A DNA stretch of 15,548 bases, taken from assembly GCA_017397695.1 (NCBI GenBank), contig JAFQIF010000180.1:1-15548 (forward strand). The letters run 5' to 3'. The translations under genes and the position numbers were made by a program. Shown here piece after piece: positions 1 to 7,804 of the stretch (its first letter is position 1; every line of letters begins with the position of its first letter). The stretch comes from Clostridia bacterium. GTDB taxonomy: Bacteria; Bacillota_A; Clostridia; Christensenellales; Aristaeellaceae. The notes under the pieces were generated by a model. It saw only the letters and a program-made list of their open reading frames with translations, ran no database searches and was not told the origin of the DNA.

Positions 1-2
1 TC

Positions 3-269
3 ATCAATGCTGCGAAGGTTGTCCTGACCGGCAAGAAGCTGGATCAGAAGGTGTATTATCATCATTCCGGTTTTGCGGGCGGTCTCAAGGAGACCAAGTA
101 CCGCAAGCTGATGGCTGAGAAGCCGGAGTTCGCTGTGAAGCACGCTGTCATCGGCATGCTGCCGAAGGGCCCGCTGGGCCGTCAGATGGCGCGCAAGCTG
201 CGCGTGTACGCCGGTGCTGAGCATGAGCATGAGGCCCAGAAGCCGACCGTGCTCGAGCTCGTGAAGTAA
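3..269 (+). CDS. rplM: 50S ribosomal protein L13, C-terminal part (5' end outside window)
   Basis: The first 88 codons visible, read in frame from base 3 to the TAA at 267-269, give the C-terminal part of ribosomal protein L13 of the large subunit. The diagnostic stretch is [17 protein letters not shown], followed by the family's [19 protein letters not shown] block and a short tail ending in ELVK. L13 is an early-binding 23S rRNA protein of about 145 residues, so roughly 55-60 residues lie upstream of the window. It is followed 21 nt later by rpsI, the near-universal L13-S9 pair. Codon use is strongly biased (CTG, CGC, AAG, GCT), as expected for a highly translated gene. The identification is secure; only the start is missing. 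Confidence 0.97.
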   Translation: MNAAKVVLTGKKLDQKVYYHHSGFAGGLKETKYRKLMAEKPEFAVKHAVIGMLPKGPLGRQMARKLRVYAGAEHEHEAQKPTVLELVK

Positions 270-290
270 TCAGGAAGGAGTGTTTGACAC

Positions 291-683
291 ATGGCACAGG
301 TTCAGTATCAGGCGGTTGGCCGCCGCAAGAAGGCCATTGCTCGTGTTCGCCTCATTCCGGGCGAAGGCAAGATCGTGATCAACGGTCGCGATATCGATAA
401 CTACTTCGGTCTGGAGACCCTGAAGATGACCGTCCGTCAGCCGCTGGTCCTCACCTCTCTGGAGGGCCGCTATGATGTGCTGGTGAATGTGTACGGCGGT
501 GGCCTTTCCGGCCAGGCCGGCGCGATCCGCCACGGCATCTCTCGCGCTCTGATCAAGGCTGATCCGGAGCTGCGTCCGGCCGTGAAGAAGGCTGGCTTCC
601 TCACGCGCGATCCGCGTATGAAGGAGCGCAAGAAGTACGGCCTGAAGGCTGCTCGTCGCGCGCCGCAGTTCTCCAAGCGCTAA
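291..683 (+). CDS. rpsI: 30S ribosomal protein S9
   Basis: This 130-residue protein is full length for bacterial S9, a small-subunit protein whose basic C-terminal tail reaches the P-site tRNA. It opens with [17 protein letters not shown], contains the [19 protein letters not shown] block near residues 65-85 and ends with the invariant SKR. The ATG at 291 is preceded by AGGAAGGAG about 10 nt upstream. It is co-transcribed with rplM (21 nt gap), and no terminator lies between it and secG, so the three probably share one transcript. Codon bias is very strong. Confidence 0.98.
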   Translation: MAQVQYQAVGRRKKAIARVRLIPGEGKIVINGRDIDNYFGLETLKMTVRQPLVLTSLEGRYDVLVNVYGGGLSGQAGAIRHGISRALIKADPELRPAVKKAGFLTRDPRMKERKKYGLKAARRAPQFSKR

Positions 684-713
684 TCGCTTAACGAGTCAAG
701 GAGGCAGAAGATT

Positions 714-950
714 ATGGCTATCCTTAACGGCATTGTCACTGTGCTGCTCGTTATCACTGCGCTCGTTCTCATCGTTACCGTTCTGCTCCAGCCGGGCGAA
801 AGCAACGGCCTGGGCGCGATCGCTGGCGGTGCCGAGACTTTCTTCGGCAAGAACAAGGCGAAGTCGATGGAGGGCAAGCTCGCTCTGGCTACGAAGGTGT
901 CCGCGGTCGTGTTCATCGTCTGCGCGCTGCTCGTCGCTGTGATCGGCTAA
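714..950 (+). CDS. secG: Preprotein translocase subunit SecG
   Basis: The 78-residue product has the SecG layout: a first membrane helix at about residues 3-23, the conserved loop VLLQPGESNGLGAIAGGAETFFGKNKAKS (residues 24-52, shown here in outline), and a second helix at about 56-77. SecG assists SecYEG during protein export. The ATG at 714 follows AAGGAGG with normal spacing. In many Bacillota secG sits immediately before rnr and smpB; here it is 30 nt behind rpsI with no visible promoter, so it appears to ride on the ribosomal protein transcript, and a strong terminator separates it from rnr. The identification rests on the QPGE and G-rich loop plus size. Confidence 0.93.
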   Translation: MAILNGIVTVLLVITALVLIVTVLLQPGESNGLGAIAGGAETFFGKNKAKSMEGKLALATKVSAVVFIVCALLVAVIG

Positions 951-963
951 TCAACAGACAATC

Positions 964-1000
964 AAAAGAGGCTGAAGCTGAAAGAGCTTTAGCCTCTTTT
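964..1000 (+). terminator. Rho-independent terminator of rplM-rpsI-secG
   Basis: A 16-bp stem (964-979 with 985-1000) has one G-U pair and a GAAAG loop. The upstream arm starts AAAAGAGGCT and the downstream arm ends AGCCTCTTTT, giving the terminal T run. It lies 14 nt after the secG stop. Confidence 0.93.
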
Positions 1001-1093
1001 CACGTTCAGATGCTTGTGAATTTATTGGCAGAGACGCTGCGCTGCGGCTATTGCGGGGAAAAACAGGAATCCTACGATTCGGGAGTTGATACG

Positions 1094-3142
1094 ATGAAAA
1101 GAGAGAATCAGGGCAAAAAGAAATATGTCCGCCGCATTCCGATCAGCGGGTTTGCTGCACCCGGCAAGGATAGCACAAGCAAAAAGGAACGGCGGGAGAC
1201 GCTTCGCCTCACTGTGCGCGGTTTGTTTCATGGCGCTGTGAAGATGGAGGCCGAGGACGGAGCCGTTTATACATGCGCCAAAGACAATGCACGCGGTACG
1301 CTATGGGGAGATATCGTCGATGCGGAAAAGATCGGTCGTGAGCGCGTTATTGTGCGGCGCGTATTGGAGCGTGCGCATGAGGAGATTGTCGGTGTGCTGC
1401 ATGAGAAGCGCGGTGTGCGCTATATCATCCCGCTGGAGCGCCGTCTGCCGCAGGGTATTGCGGTACGGCCCGGCGGAGAGGAAGCGCATGACGGAGATAT
1501 CGTACAGACGAAGGTGATTCGCTGGGAAGATGAAGGCGGATTGCTTGTGCGCATCAGCGGATGCCTGGGCAGCTTTGGCGAGGCGAGGGTCGCGCTGGAT
1601 GCTTTGATTGCCAGCCATCGCCTGAGAACTGCGTTTGACGAGGATGTGCTGCGCGAAGCAGACGGCTGCCGCCCGGCAGCGCTGGAGGATGATCCGACGC
1701 GAACCGACCTGCGCGATCTTGTGTCGTTTACCATCGATGGCAGCGATGCCAAAGACTTCGACGATGCGGTCAGCCTTGAGCCGCTTGAAGGCGGACTCAT
1801 GCGCCTGGGTGTACATATTGCCGACGTCGGACACTATGTGCCGCAGGGGTCGCTGCTGGATCGCGAGGCATGGCTGCGCGGAACAAGCGTCTACTTTCCG
1901 GGACGGGTGCTCCCGATGCTCCCGGAGCAGCTTTCCAACGGTGTGTGTTCGCTGCGTCCGGATGAAGATAAGTTCACCATGAGCGCGCTGATGGATATCG
2001 ACGAAAACGGCAATGTGGTGCATGCGAGCCTGAAGCGCACAATTACCCGTTCCAAAGCCAGACTGGTTTACGACGATGTGAACCTGCTTTTTGGTGGCGA
2101 TGCCGCGCAGCGGGAGCGAATGGCGGATCTGGAAAGCATTCTGCTGGACATGCGGGCGTTGGCACGGCGTATCCGCTGCAAACGGCAGGAGCAGGGTGCG
2201 ATCGACTTTGATACGGATGAGCCGAAATTCATACTGGATGAAAACGGTGAGCCTGCAGAGATTGCCAAAAGGGCGCGCGGCGAGGCAGAGATGATGATCG
2301 AGGACTTCATGCTCACGGCTAACGAGGCTGTAGCGAAGTTTGCCAAGGCTTGCGGCGTACCGCTGCTCTACCGTGTGCACGAGAAGCCGGATCCGGAGAA
2401 GCTTGATACCCTCAAAGATTTTCTGGAAGGTATCGGCGTGGACACGCGAGGCATCCGCCATCAGGCGAAGCCGGGTGATATCCGCGCGGTGCTTGAGCGC
2501 ATGCGCGAAACACCGGAGTTTACCGTGGTAAGCGCGCTGGCGCTGCGCAGCATGCAGAAGGCGCGCTACGATGTAAACCCGCTGGGGCACTACGGTCTTG
2601 CGATGGACGATTACTGCCATTTTACTTCGCCCATCAGGCGCTATCCTGATCTGGTGGTCAGCCGCGCGCTGACGGCAGTGCTTAAGGGCGGGAAGGCTCC
2701 GCTGCATGGCGATGCGCTTGCTCAGGCGGCCATGCGCAGTTCGGATTGCGAACGCGCTGCTGTAGAGGCGGAGCGAGCTGCGGATAAGCTGATGATGGCA
2801 AGATTCATGCACGGCCGCGTCGGTGAAGTGTTCGACGGTGTGATCAGCGGCGTGAGCGAATGGGGCGTATATGTGACCCTGTCCAACGGGGCAGAGGGCT
2901 TCCTTCATGTGCGTACACTGGACGACTGGTTTGATTTTGACGAGCGCAGGATGACGCTGCGCGGTGAACGGACTGGCGTGATGCTTTCGCTGGGGCAGGT
3001 GCTGTGCGTGAAGGTAGAAAGCGTGGAATTGGAATCCTCGAACATTGATCTGATGCTGGCTGAGCCGATCAGACCCCCAAAGAAAGAAAAATCGGCCAGA
3101 AAAAAGGAAAGAGAGAGAATGAGATCGTTTTCTCAAATTTAA
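1094..3142 (+). CDS. rnr: Ribonuclease R (3'-5' exoribonuclease, RNB family)
   Basis: RNase R degrades structured RNA processively from the 3' end. The catalytic RNB motif IDGSDAKDFDDAV is at residues 214-226, with metal-binding aspartates D215, D221, D223 and D224. Ahead of it lie OB/cold-shock-like segments (residues about 40-190); an S1 RNA-binding domain follows at about 575-660 (GVISGVSEWGVYVTL) and then a Lys/Arg-rich tail. I place the start at the ATG at 1094, which has GGGAG 8 nt upstream; the in-frame ATG at 1010 has no ribosome site and abuts the secG terminator. The resulting 682 residues are shorter than typical Bacillus RNase R (about 780), and no N-terminal winged-helix is apparent. 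The usual neighbour smpB does not follow; rex does. No clear terminator is visible after the stop. Confidence 0.95.
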   Translation: MKRENQGKKKYVRRIPISGFAAPGKDSTSKKERRETLRLTVRGLFHGAVKMEAEDGAVYTCAKDNARGTLWGDIVDAEKIGRERVIVRRVLERAHEEIVGVLHEKRGVRYIIPLERRLPQGIAVRPGGEEAHDGDIVQTKVIRWEDEGGLLVRISGCLGSFGEARVALDALIASHRLRTAFDEDVLREADGCRPAALEDDPTRTDLRDLVSFTIDGSDAKDFDDAVSLEPLEGGLMRLGVHIADVGHYVPQGSLLDREAWLRGTSVYFPGRVLPMLPEQLSNGVCSLRPDEDKFTMSALMDIDENGNVVHASLKRTITRSKARLVYDDVNLLFGGDAAQRERMADLESILLDMRALARRIRCKRQEQGAIDFDTDEPKFILDENGEPAEIAKRARGEAEMMIEDFMLTANEAVAKFAKACGVPLLYRVHEKPDPEKLDTLKDFLEGIGVDTRGIRHQAKPGDIRAVLERMRETPEFTVVSALALRSMQKARYDVNPLGHYGLAMDDYCHFTSPIRRYPDLVVSRALTAVLKGGKAPLHGDALAQAAMRSSDCERAAVEAERAADKLMMARFMHGRVGEVFDGVISGVSEWGVYVTLSNGAEGFLHVRTLDDWFDFDERRMTLRGERTGVMLSLGQVLCVKVESVELESSNIDLMLAEPIRPPKKEKSARKKERERMRSFSQI

Positions 3143-3209
3143 ATCCGTCGAACAAACAAAAAGTGTGTGATTCTATATTTAATATATAAGGATATGCGAG
3201 AAGTTTGAC

Positions 3210-3238
3210 TTGCGCGACTTGGGCGTTCCTGTTATACT
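3210..3238 (+). promoter_or_regulatory. Possible sigma-A promoter for rex
   Basis: TATACT at 3233-3238 makes a good -10 box. With a 17-nt spacer the -35 would be TTGCGC (3210-3215), which is weak. TTGACT at 3205-3210 is a better hexamer but sits 22 nt away. A Rex operator (TTGTTAA or TTGTGAA dyad) is not seen here. Confidence 0.4.
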
Positions 3239-3289
3239 TATATCAAATGATTGTTTCGTATGGATCACTACAGGGATAGGAGCGATATT

Positions 3290-3955
3290 ATGGCATATAA
3301 ATCTAGGGTATCTGACGCTGTTGTGCGCAGGCTGCCTATGTATTATCGTCACCTGAAGGAACTGGAAAAGGCGGGCGTTGTGCGCATTTCCTCGCAGGAA
3401 TTAGGCGAGCGCATGAACCTGACCGCATCCCAGATCCGTCAGGATATCAATTGCTTCGGCGGTTTTGGCCAGCAGGGCTATGGCTACCATGTATCCAATC
3501 TCAAGGAGCGTATCGGCGAGATTCTGGGCCTGCATAAGCAGTACCACATGATCATCGTCGGCGCGGGCAATATCGGCCGCGCAGTGGCGAACTACGCAGG
3601 CTTTGGCCGCGAGGGATTCAATGTCCAGGCGATTTTCGATGTTTCCGAGGCGCTGGTGGGCATCGATGTTCATGGCATCCTTGTGCAGCCGATGGAGAAG
3701 CTGGAGAGCTGGCTGCAGGCGCATCAGGTGGATATTGCGGTGTTGTCCGTGCCCAAGGGCTTTGCGCAGGATATTGCAGATACGCTCGTTGAGGGCGGCG
3801 TGCGCGCCGTCTGGAATTTTGCGCCGGTGGATCTTACGCTGCCGGAGGGTGTGGCTGTGAATAATGTGCATCTGTCCGACAGCCTGCACATCCTGTCTTA
3901 TCGCATGAACGAAAAGGAGCTGTTTGCTGCGATCGATGCGGCGAAGCAGTCCTGA
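3290..3955 (+). CDS. rex: Redox-sensing transcriptional repressor Rex
   Basis: Rex binds DNA when NAD+ predominates and releases it when NADH rises, controlling fermentation and NADH-oxidising genes. The N-terminal winged helix (residues 1-80) carries the signature QIRQDINCFGGFGQQGYGY, and the Rossmann glycine motif GAGNIGRA lies at residues 91-98. With the start at the ATG at 3290, preceded by AGGAG 7 nt away, the protein has 221 residues, normal for Rex (about 210-220). An upstream TTG at 3251 would add 13 residues but has no ribosome site. The vanW gene follows after 32 nt without a terminator, so the two are probably co-transcribed. I found no canonical Rex operator within the window, including in front of rex itself. 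Confidence 0.96.
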   Translation: MAYKSRVSDAVVRRLPMYYRHLKELEKAGVVRISSQELGERMNLTASQIRQDINCFGGFGQQGYGYHVSNLKERIGEILGLHKQYHMIIVGAGNIGRAVANYAGFGREGFNVQAIFDVSEALVGIDVHGILVQPMEKLESWLQAHQVDIAVLSVPKGFAQDIADTLVEGGVRAVWNFAPVDLTLPEGVAVNNVHLSDSLHILSYRMNEKELFAAIDAAKQS

Positions 3956-3987
3956 TCAATCTGAGTTGTTTTGAGGAGAACGGAACT

Positions 3988-5469
3988 ATGGCTTTGGATC
4001 GCCGCAACCCGGGGCGAAGGGATCGCCGCGGACGCGCTGATGCAAAAGAAGAAAGAAGTCTGTTTCCGGTCTGGACGCTGATCGTGATTCTGGGCTGCGC
4101 TGCTTTGTGGCTCATGGGTGCAAAAATCTATCAGGATCAAATGGCGGCATATGAATCGTATGCCGCCATTCGTCAGGCTGTGAGCAATGATACATTTTAT
4201 CCGGGCGTTACCATCGACGGCGCAGACCTGGGCGGCATGAACCGCGCACAGGCGCAGGCGCTGATCGCGGATCGTCAGGCGCAGACGTCGTCTGCGTTTT
4301 CTCTGGTGGTTGCCGCGGGCGAGAAGCGTTGGCGCATCACTTCTGAGGAAGTGCCCATGACATTCGATGCACAATCTGTGCTGGACCGCGCTTGGGCGGT
4401 TGGCCGTACAGGTGCGCTGGAGGACCGCTACGCGCAGATTCAGTATGCAGCGCAGAGCGGCGTGCATTTTACAACAAGCTTTACATACGACCGCGGTGCG
4501 ATCGCCGGGCTGGTCGATATCATCGCGGACAGTCTGGATACGCCGGTGCGGGATGCGACGCTCGATGCGTTCGATATCAACAATCGTACGTTTACCTTTA
4601 CCGAAGCGCAGAAGGGATACCGGGTAAACCGCGAACAGCTTGCTGCGGAGATTCTTGCAGCGCTGGATGAGGGCGCGTATGATCGCGTGATTCTCGTTCA
4701 GGGTGAAACGCTGGAGCCTGCGCTCTATCTGGCTCAGCTGGAAGGGCTCTTTGGTAGGATTTCATCGTTTACCACGAAGACGACCAAGGATCAGGACCGA
4801 AATACCAACATTGCGCTTTCTGCCAGCGCGCTCAACGGACAGGTTGTGCTGCCCGGCGAGACGCTTTCCTTCAATGAATGCACGGGCCAGCGCACGGGCG
4901 CGAAGGGATACCGTGAAGCGGGCGCAATCGCAGGCGGCGTGCTGGTGGATGATACCGGCGGCGGCGTATGCCAGACGTCCTCGACGCTGTTCAATGCCGT
5001 CGTGCGCGCGGATCTCAAGATCGTCAAGCGAAGCGCGCATAGCTGGCCCTCCACCTACGTGGAGAAGGGTGAGGATGCGACGGTCAATTGGCCGTCTCTG
5101 GATTTCGTCTTCAAGAATGAAGGAAAGTTTCCCGTGTTTGTCGTCGCCTGGTATGAGGATCAGAAAGTGACCGTGGAGATTTACGGTCAGATGCTCGAGA
5201 GCGGCATGACGATCGATCTGGAATCGAAGGTGGTCAAGACGCTCAAGCCTTCGGACGATCTGCTCTATACATATGATGCGTCGCTGCCGGTGGGTACCCG
5301 TCAGTTCGGCCGAGAGAAACGTACGGGCTATGAGGTGGATACCTTCAAGGTCTACAAGGACAGCGAGGGCAATGAGATCAAGCGGGAGAAGCTGTGGACG
5401 ACAACATACCGCGCCTCACAGAAGGAAATCCTGTATAACGACGGCTCGGGCGGCGAGACAATGCGCTGA
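3988..5469 (+). CDS. Membrane-anchored VanW family protein with putative peptidoglycan-binding and G5-like domains
   Basis: The 493-residue product has a short, very basic cytoplasmic tail (residues 1-25), one membrane helix (about 27-45) and a large exterior part. Residues about 90-235 resemble the PG_binding_4 domain usually found with VanW. The VanW domain proper spans about 275-400 and shows the hallmark GETLSFNECTG, GGVLVDDTGGGVCQTSSTLF and NWPSLDFVFKNEG stretches. The last 90 residues look like a G5-type domain (KVVKTLKPSDDLLYTYD, then a Tyr/Lys-rich repeat). VanW was named from vancomycin gene clusters, but its biochemical role is unknown, and such proteins are common in vancomycin-sensitive Clostridia; a cell-wall role is an inference. 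The ATG at 3988 has GAGGAG 10 nt upstream. It sits between rex and tetR in a likely operon. Confidence 0.9.
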   Translation: MALDRRNPGRRDRRGRADAKEERSLFPVWTLIVILGCAALWLMGAKIYQDQMAAYESYAAIRQAVSNDTFYPGVTIDGADLGGMNRAQAQALIADRQAQTSSAFSLVVAAGEKRWRITSEEVPMTFDAQSVLDRAWAVGRTGALEDRYAQIQYAAQSGVHFTTSFTYDRGAIAGLVDIIADSLDTPVRDATLDAFDINNRTFTFTEAQKGYRVNREQLAAEILAALDEGAYDRVILVQGETLEPALYLAQLEGLFGRISSFTTKTTKDQDRNTNIALSASALNGQVVLPGETLSFNECTGQRTGAKGYREAGAIAGGVLVDDTGGGVCQTSSTLFNAVVRADLKIVKRSAHSWPSTYVEKGEDATVNWPSLDFVFKNEGKFPVFVVAWYEDQKVTVEIYGQMLESGMTIDLESKVVKTLKPSDDLLYTYDASLPVGTRQFGREKRTGYEVDTFKVYKDSEGNEIKREKLWTTTYRASQKEILYNDGSGGETMR

Positions 5470-5500
5470 TACGCAAGAAATAATCGGGAAGGCCTGATGA

Positions 5501-6220
5501 ATGATGAAAAAGGGTGACGCACGCCGCAGCGAACTGCTGCTGACGGCGGAACGTCTGTTCTATACAAAGGGATATGAGAAGACGTCCGTGCAGGATATCC
5601 TGACGGAGATGAGCTTTTCCAAGGGCGGCTTCTATCATCACTTTGACAGCAAGCTCTCCGTGCTGGAGGCGATCTGCGAGATGCGCGCGCAGGAATGCTG
5701 CGAGCGCGCCAGGCAGGCTGCCGCTTGCGCAGAGGGCACAGCGGTGGATAAGCTCAATGCGGTGTTCCACGACAGCGCAATTCTCACCAGCGGCAACAGC
5801 GGGTTTATTTCGCTGATGATCCATGTGGCTTACCGCGAGGATGGCGCGCTGATGCGCGAGAAGATGAAAGGATATCAGCTCGCAAGCATGCAGCCGGTGC
5901 TGGAAGCGATCCTTGAGGAAGGCGCAGACAGCCAGGAGTTTTTTGTGAGCGATGTGCCTGCCATGGCGCAGCTGCTCCTGCGGATGTATCTGGTGCTGAC
6001 AGACGAGATTGCGTTTTTGCTGGCGCGCGAAGAGAGCGAGGACAAGCTCATGGACGAACTTGTGCTCAAGCTGAATACGTACCGCACAGCCATTGAGCGC
6101 ATTCTGGTAGCGCCATTTGGTTCGGTGGTGCTCTTTGAGGCGAAGGAGATGCAGCTTCTGGCGCAGGCTATCCTCAAGGATCGCGTGCGCAGGCGCGCAG
6201 ATGCGCTACTGGGAAAGTGA
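5501..6220 (+). CDS. TetR/AcrR family transcriptional regulator
   Basis: This 239-residue protein has the classic TetR DNA-binding head at residues about 8-56: AERLFYTKGYEKTSVQDIL followed by the recognition region SFSKGGFYHHFDSK. The remaining 180 residues are a helical ligand-binding/dimerisation domain of unknown ligand. The ATG at 5501 follows GGGAAGG by 8 nt; a second ATG at 5504 is also possible. It starts 31 nt after vanW with no terminator between, so it is probably the last gene of rex-vanW-tetR. The next genes downstream encode two envelope membrane proteins under a separate promoter rich in inverted repeats, which makes them the obvious candidate targets. That regulatory link is inference from position only. 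Confidence 0.92.
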   Translation: MMKKGDARRSELLLTAERLFYTKGYEKTSVQDILTEMSFSKGGFYHHFDSKLSVLEAICEMRAQECCERARQAAACAEGTAVDKLNAVFHDSAILTSGNSGFISLMIHVAYREDGALMREKMKGYQLASMQPVLEAILEEGADSQEFFVSDVPAMAQLLLRMYLVLTDEIAFLLAREESEDKLMDELVLKLNTYRTAIERILVAPFGSVVLFEAKEMQLLAQAILKDRVRRRADALLGK

Positions 6221-6225
6221 ATATG

Positions 6226-6348
6226 ACAAACGCCGTCCGAAAGAGCGCAGCGCTTAAGCGTATGTTTGCTCAGAAACCTGAATATGCTTAAGTCGGCAGA
6301 AGAATGTTGACAAGCGGCATGTTCATGGATATAATGGATGGCGTTTGT
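6226..6348. repeat. Nested inverted repeats around the promoter between tetR and the membrane gene pair
   Basis: Outer arms ACAAACGCCGTCC (6226-6238) and GGATGGCGTTTGT (6336-6348) match at 12 of 13 positions. Inside them, arms starting CTTAAGCGTAT (6253-6263) and ending ATATGCTTAAG (6282-6292) match at 10 of 11, and the mismatch would be a G-U pair in RNA. The inner pair could be a weak terminator for tetR (no T run follows) or an operator. The right outer arm covers the expected transcription start. Confidence 0.7.
6307..6335 (+). promoter_or_regulatory. Perfect sigma-A consensus promoter
   Basis: TTGACA at 6307-6312 and TATAAT at 6330-6335 are separated by 17 nt, an exact match to the housekeeping consensus. 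Transcription should start near 6342. A promoter this strong next to dyads is typical of a repressed gene. Confidence 0.92.
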
Positions 6349-6351
6349 ATA

Positions 6352-6373
6352 TTACACCATAACCACAGTGTAA
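6352..6373. promoter_or_regulatory. Candidate operator dyad downstream of the promoter
   Basis: TTACAC (6352-6357) and GTGTAA (6368-6373) are perfect inverted arms 10 nt apart, centred about 20 nt after the expected start of transcription and just before the ribosome site of the next gene. The 22-bp span fits a TetR-type dimer site. This is a candidate only. Confidence 0.4.
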
Positions 6374-6388
6374 AGAAGGGGATTCCAT

Positions 6389-6862
6389 ATGCTGAAAAAA
6401 TATCTGCTTTGTGCGCTGGTTTCCATGGTTCCGCTGATTGAGCTGCGCGGCGGCGTGCCGATCGCGGTGGGCATGGGCCTTCCGTATTTCAAGGCGTTGA
6501 TCGTTTGTGTGATTGCGAATATGCTGCCGGTTCCGGTGATTTATTTCTTTGCCCGCAAGGTGCTTGAGTGGGGCAAGGATAAGAAGTATATCGGCAAGTT
6601 CTTTACTTATTGTATTGAGAAGGGCGAGAAGGGCGGCAGAAAGCTGACCGCGAAGGCTGGTGAGCGCGGATTGTTTGTGGCGCTGATGCTCTTTGTCGGC
6701 ATTCCGCTGCCGGGTACCGGCGCATGGACGGGTACGTTGGCGGCCTCCTTCCTGAATATGGGCATCAAGACCACGTCTCTGGCGGTTTCCTGTGGTGTTG
6801 TGATTGCGGGTATTATCATGGGTGTGGCAAGTACCGGTGTGCTGAGCATGTTTGGTCTGTAA
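6389..6862 (+). CDS. Small integral membrane protein of the Sm_multidrug_ex / COG2426 family
   Basis: The 157-residue protein has about four hydrophobic segments. The conserved PLIELRGGVPIAVGMGLP stretch lies at about residues 16-33, and LFVGIPLPGTGAWTGTLAA at about 101-119; these two Pro/Gly-rich half-hairpins are the family signature. The family name (small multidrug export) is historical and the substrate is not established. A distant kinship with DedA/VTT lipid-carrier translocases has been proposed on structure prediction; I recall this rather than derive it. The ATG at 6389 has GAAGGGG 7 nt upstream. Its promoter is the consensus site at 6307-6335. The popT-like gene follows after 17 nt, so the two form an operon. 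Confidence 0.85.
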   Translation: MLKKYLLCALVSMVPLIELRGGVPIAVGMGLPYFKALIVCVIANMLPVPVIYFFARKVLEWGKDKKYIGKFFTYCIEKGEKGGRKLTAKAGERGLFVALMLFVGIPLPGTGAWTGTLAASFLNMGIKTTSLAVSCGVVIAGIIMGVASTGVLSMFGL

Positions 6863-6879
6863 GAAGGAGATGAATAGAC

Positions 6880-7695
6880 GTGCTGCTTAAGAGCTTGATT
6901 CTGGCTGTTCAGGGCGCGATTGTTGGTACCGGCGCGATTCTTCCGGGCGTCAGCGGCGGCGTGCTGCTGGTGGCGTTTGGCATCTATGAACCGATGATGG
7001 CACTGCTTTCGCATCCTGCCCGATCCTTCAAAACGTATTACAAGATGTTCATCCCGTTCCTGATTGGCTGGCTGCTGGGCTTTACGCTGCTTGCCAGGGC
7101 GGTAGAGGCGATGTTCAATGTTTCCGCTCCGGTGGCGCTGATGCTCTTCTTCGGCCTGATCTGCGGAACGATTCCGGAGCTGATCAAGGAATCCGAGCGC
7201 AGCGACGCGAAGCGCAGCTGGACGCCGTTTGTGCTCACGCTGTCGCTGGCGTATTTCCTGTTCTGCCTGCTGGAGCAGGGAAAAACGGCGCAGGTGCAGA
7301 CCAGCGCAATGAGCTTTGTGATCTGCGGCCTTGTCTGGGGTCTGAGCCTGATCATTCCGGGTTTGAGTTCCTCTTCGGTACTTCTGTATATGGGTCTGTA
7401 TGAGCCGATGACGGCCGGTATTGCCGCGCTGGATTTTTCTGTGATCCTGCCGCTGCTTCTGGGATTGACCATTACGGTGGCTGCGCTGGCGCGCCTGGTG
7501 AACGGCCTGTACGAGAGGCACTACGCGTTGGTTTCCAGGATGATTCTGGGCTTTGTGATCGCGTCTTCCCTGAAGATTGTGCCTACTGAGTTTGAAAGCG
7601 CAGGTACGCTGGTGTTTTCGCTGGTCTGCTTTGCTGCGGGCTTTGCGCTGGCGCGCTATATGGACTGCGCGCGCGAAAAGCAGCAGAATGGCTGA
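6880..7695 (+). CDS. DUF368 family membrane protein, putative undecaprenyl-phosphate translocase (PopT type)
   Basis: The 271-residue polytopic protein begins with the DUF368 signature GAIVGTGAILPGVSGGVLL (about residues 12-30), and a second copy of the motif, GLVWGLSLIIPGLSSSSVLLYMGLYEP, falls at about residues 150-176 (outline only), reflecting an internal duplication. About eight membrane segments are visible. DUF368 proteins have been shown to return undecaprenyl phosphate, the lipid carrier for cell-wall precursors, across the membrane in several bacteria. The start is the GTG at 6880, preceded by AAGAAGGAGA; the nearby ATG at 6870 runs quickly into a stop. It is 17 nt behind the COG2426 gene and ends at a strong terminator. 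The family call is firm; the substrate is inferred from homologues. Confidence 0.9.
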   Translation: MLLKSLILAVQGAIVGTGAILPGVSGGVLLVAFGIYEPMMALLSHPARSFKTYYKMFIPFLIGWLLGFTLLARAVEAMFNVSAPVALMLFFGLICGTIPELIKESERSDAKRSWTPFVLTLSLAYFLFCLLEQGKTAQVQTSAMSFVICGLVWGLSLIIPGLSSSSVLLYMGLYEPMTAGIAALDFSVILPLLLGLTITVAALARLVNGLYERHYALVSRMILGFVIASSLKIVPTEFESAGTLVFSLVCFAAGFALARYMDCAREKQQNG

Positions 7696-7717
7696 AAATC
7701 ATCTTAAAATCAAATTG

Positions 7718-7759
7718 AAAAGAGAGGCCTGCGCGTTTAAGGGCGCAGGCCTCTCTTTT
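7718..7759. terminator. Bidirectional Rho-independent terminator between convergent genes
   Basis: A perfect 17-bp stem (7718-7734 with 7743-7759) with an 8-nt loop is flanked by AAAA on the left and TTTT on the right, so it can end transcription both from the DUF368 gene (plus) and from the ttcA-like gene (minus). Confidence 0.93.
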
Positions 7760-7804
7760 ATCGTATAACGAATTGCATGCAGCGTTGTGCTGTGGCTATC
7801 GAGC

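Noticed and set aside
1010..1093. Longer RNase R starting at the ATG at 1010
   Set aside because: No ribosome binding site, it starts only 10 nt after the terminator stem, and the added residues do not resemble the RNase R N-terminus.
1301..3136. 611-codon open frame on the minus strand opposite rnr
   Set aside because: It is the antisense shadow of a GC-rich gene; the product is rich in His, Arg and Gln without a recognisable domain, while the plus strand encodes a complete RNase R.
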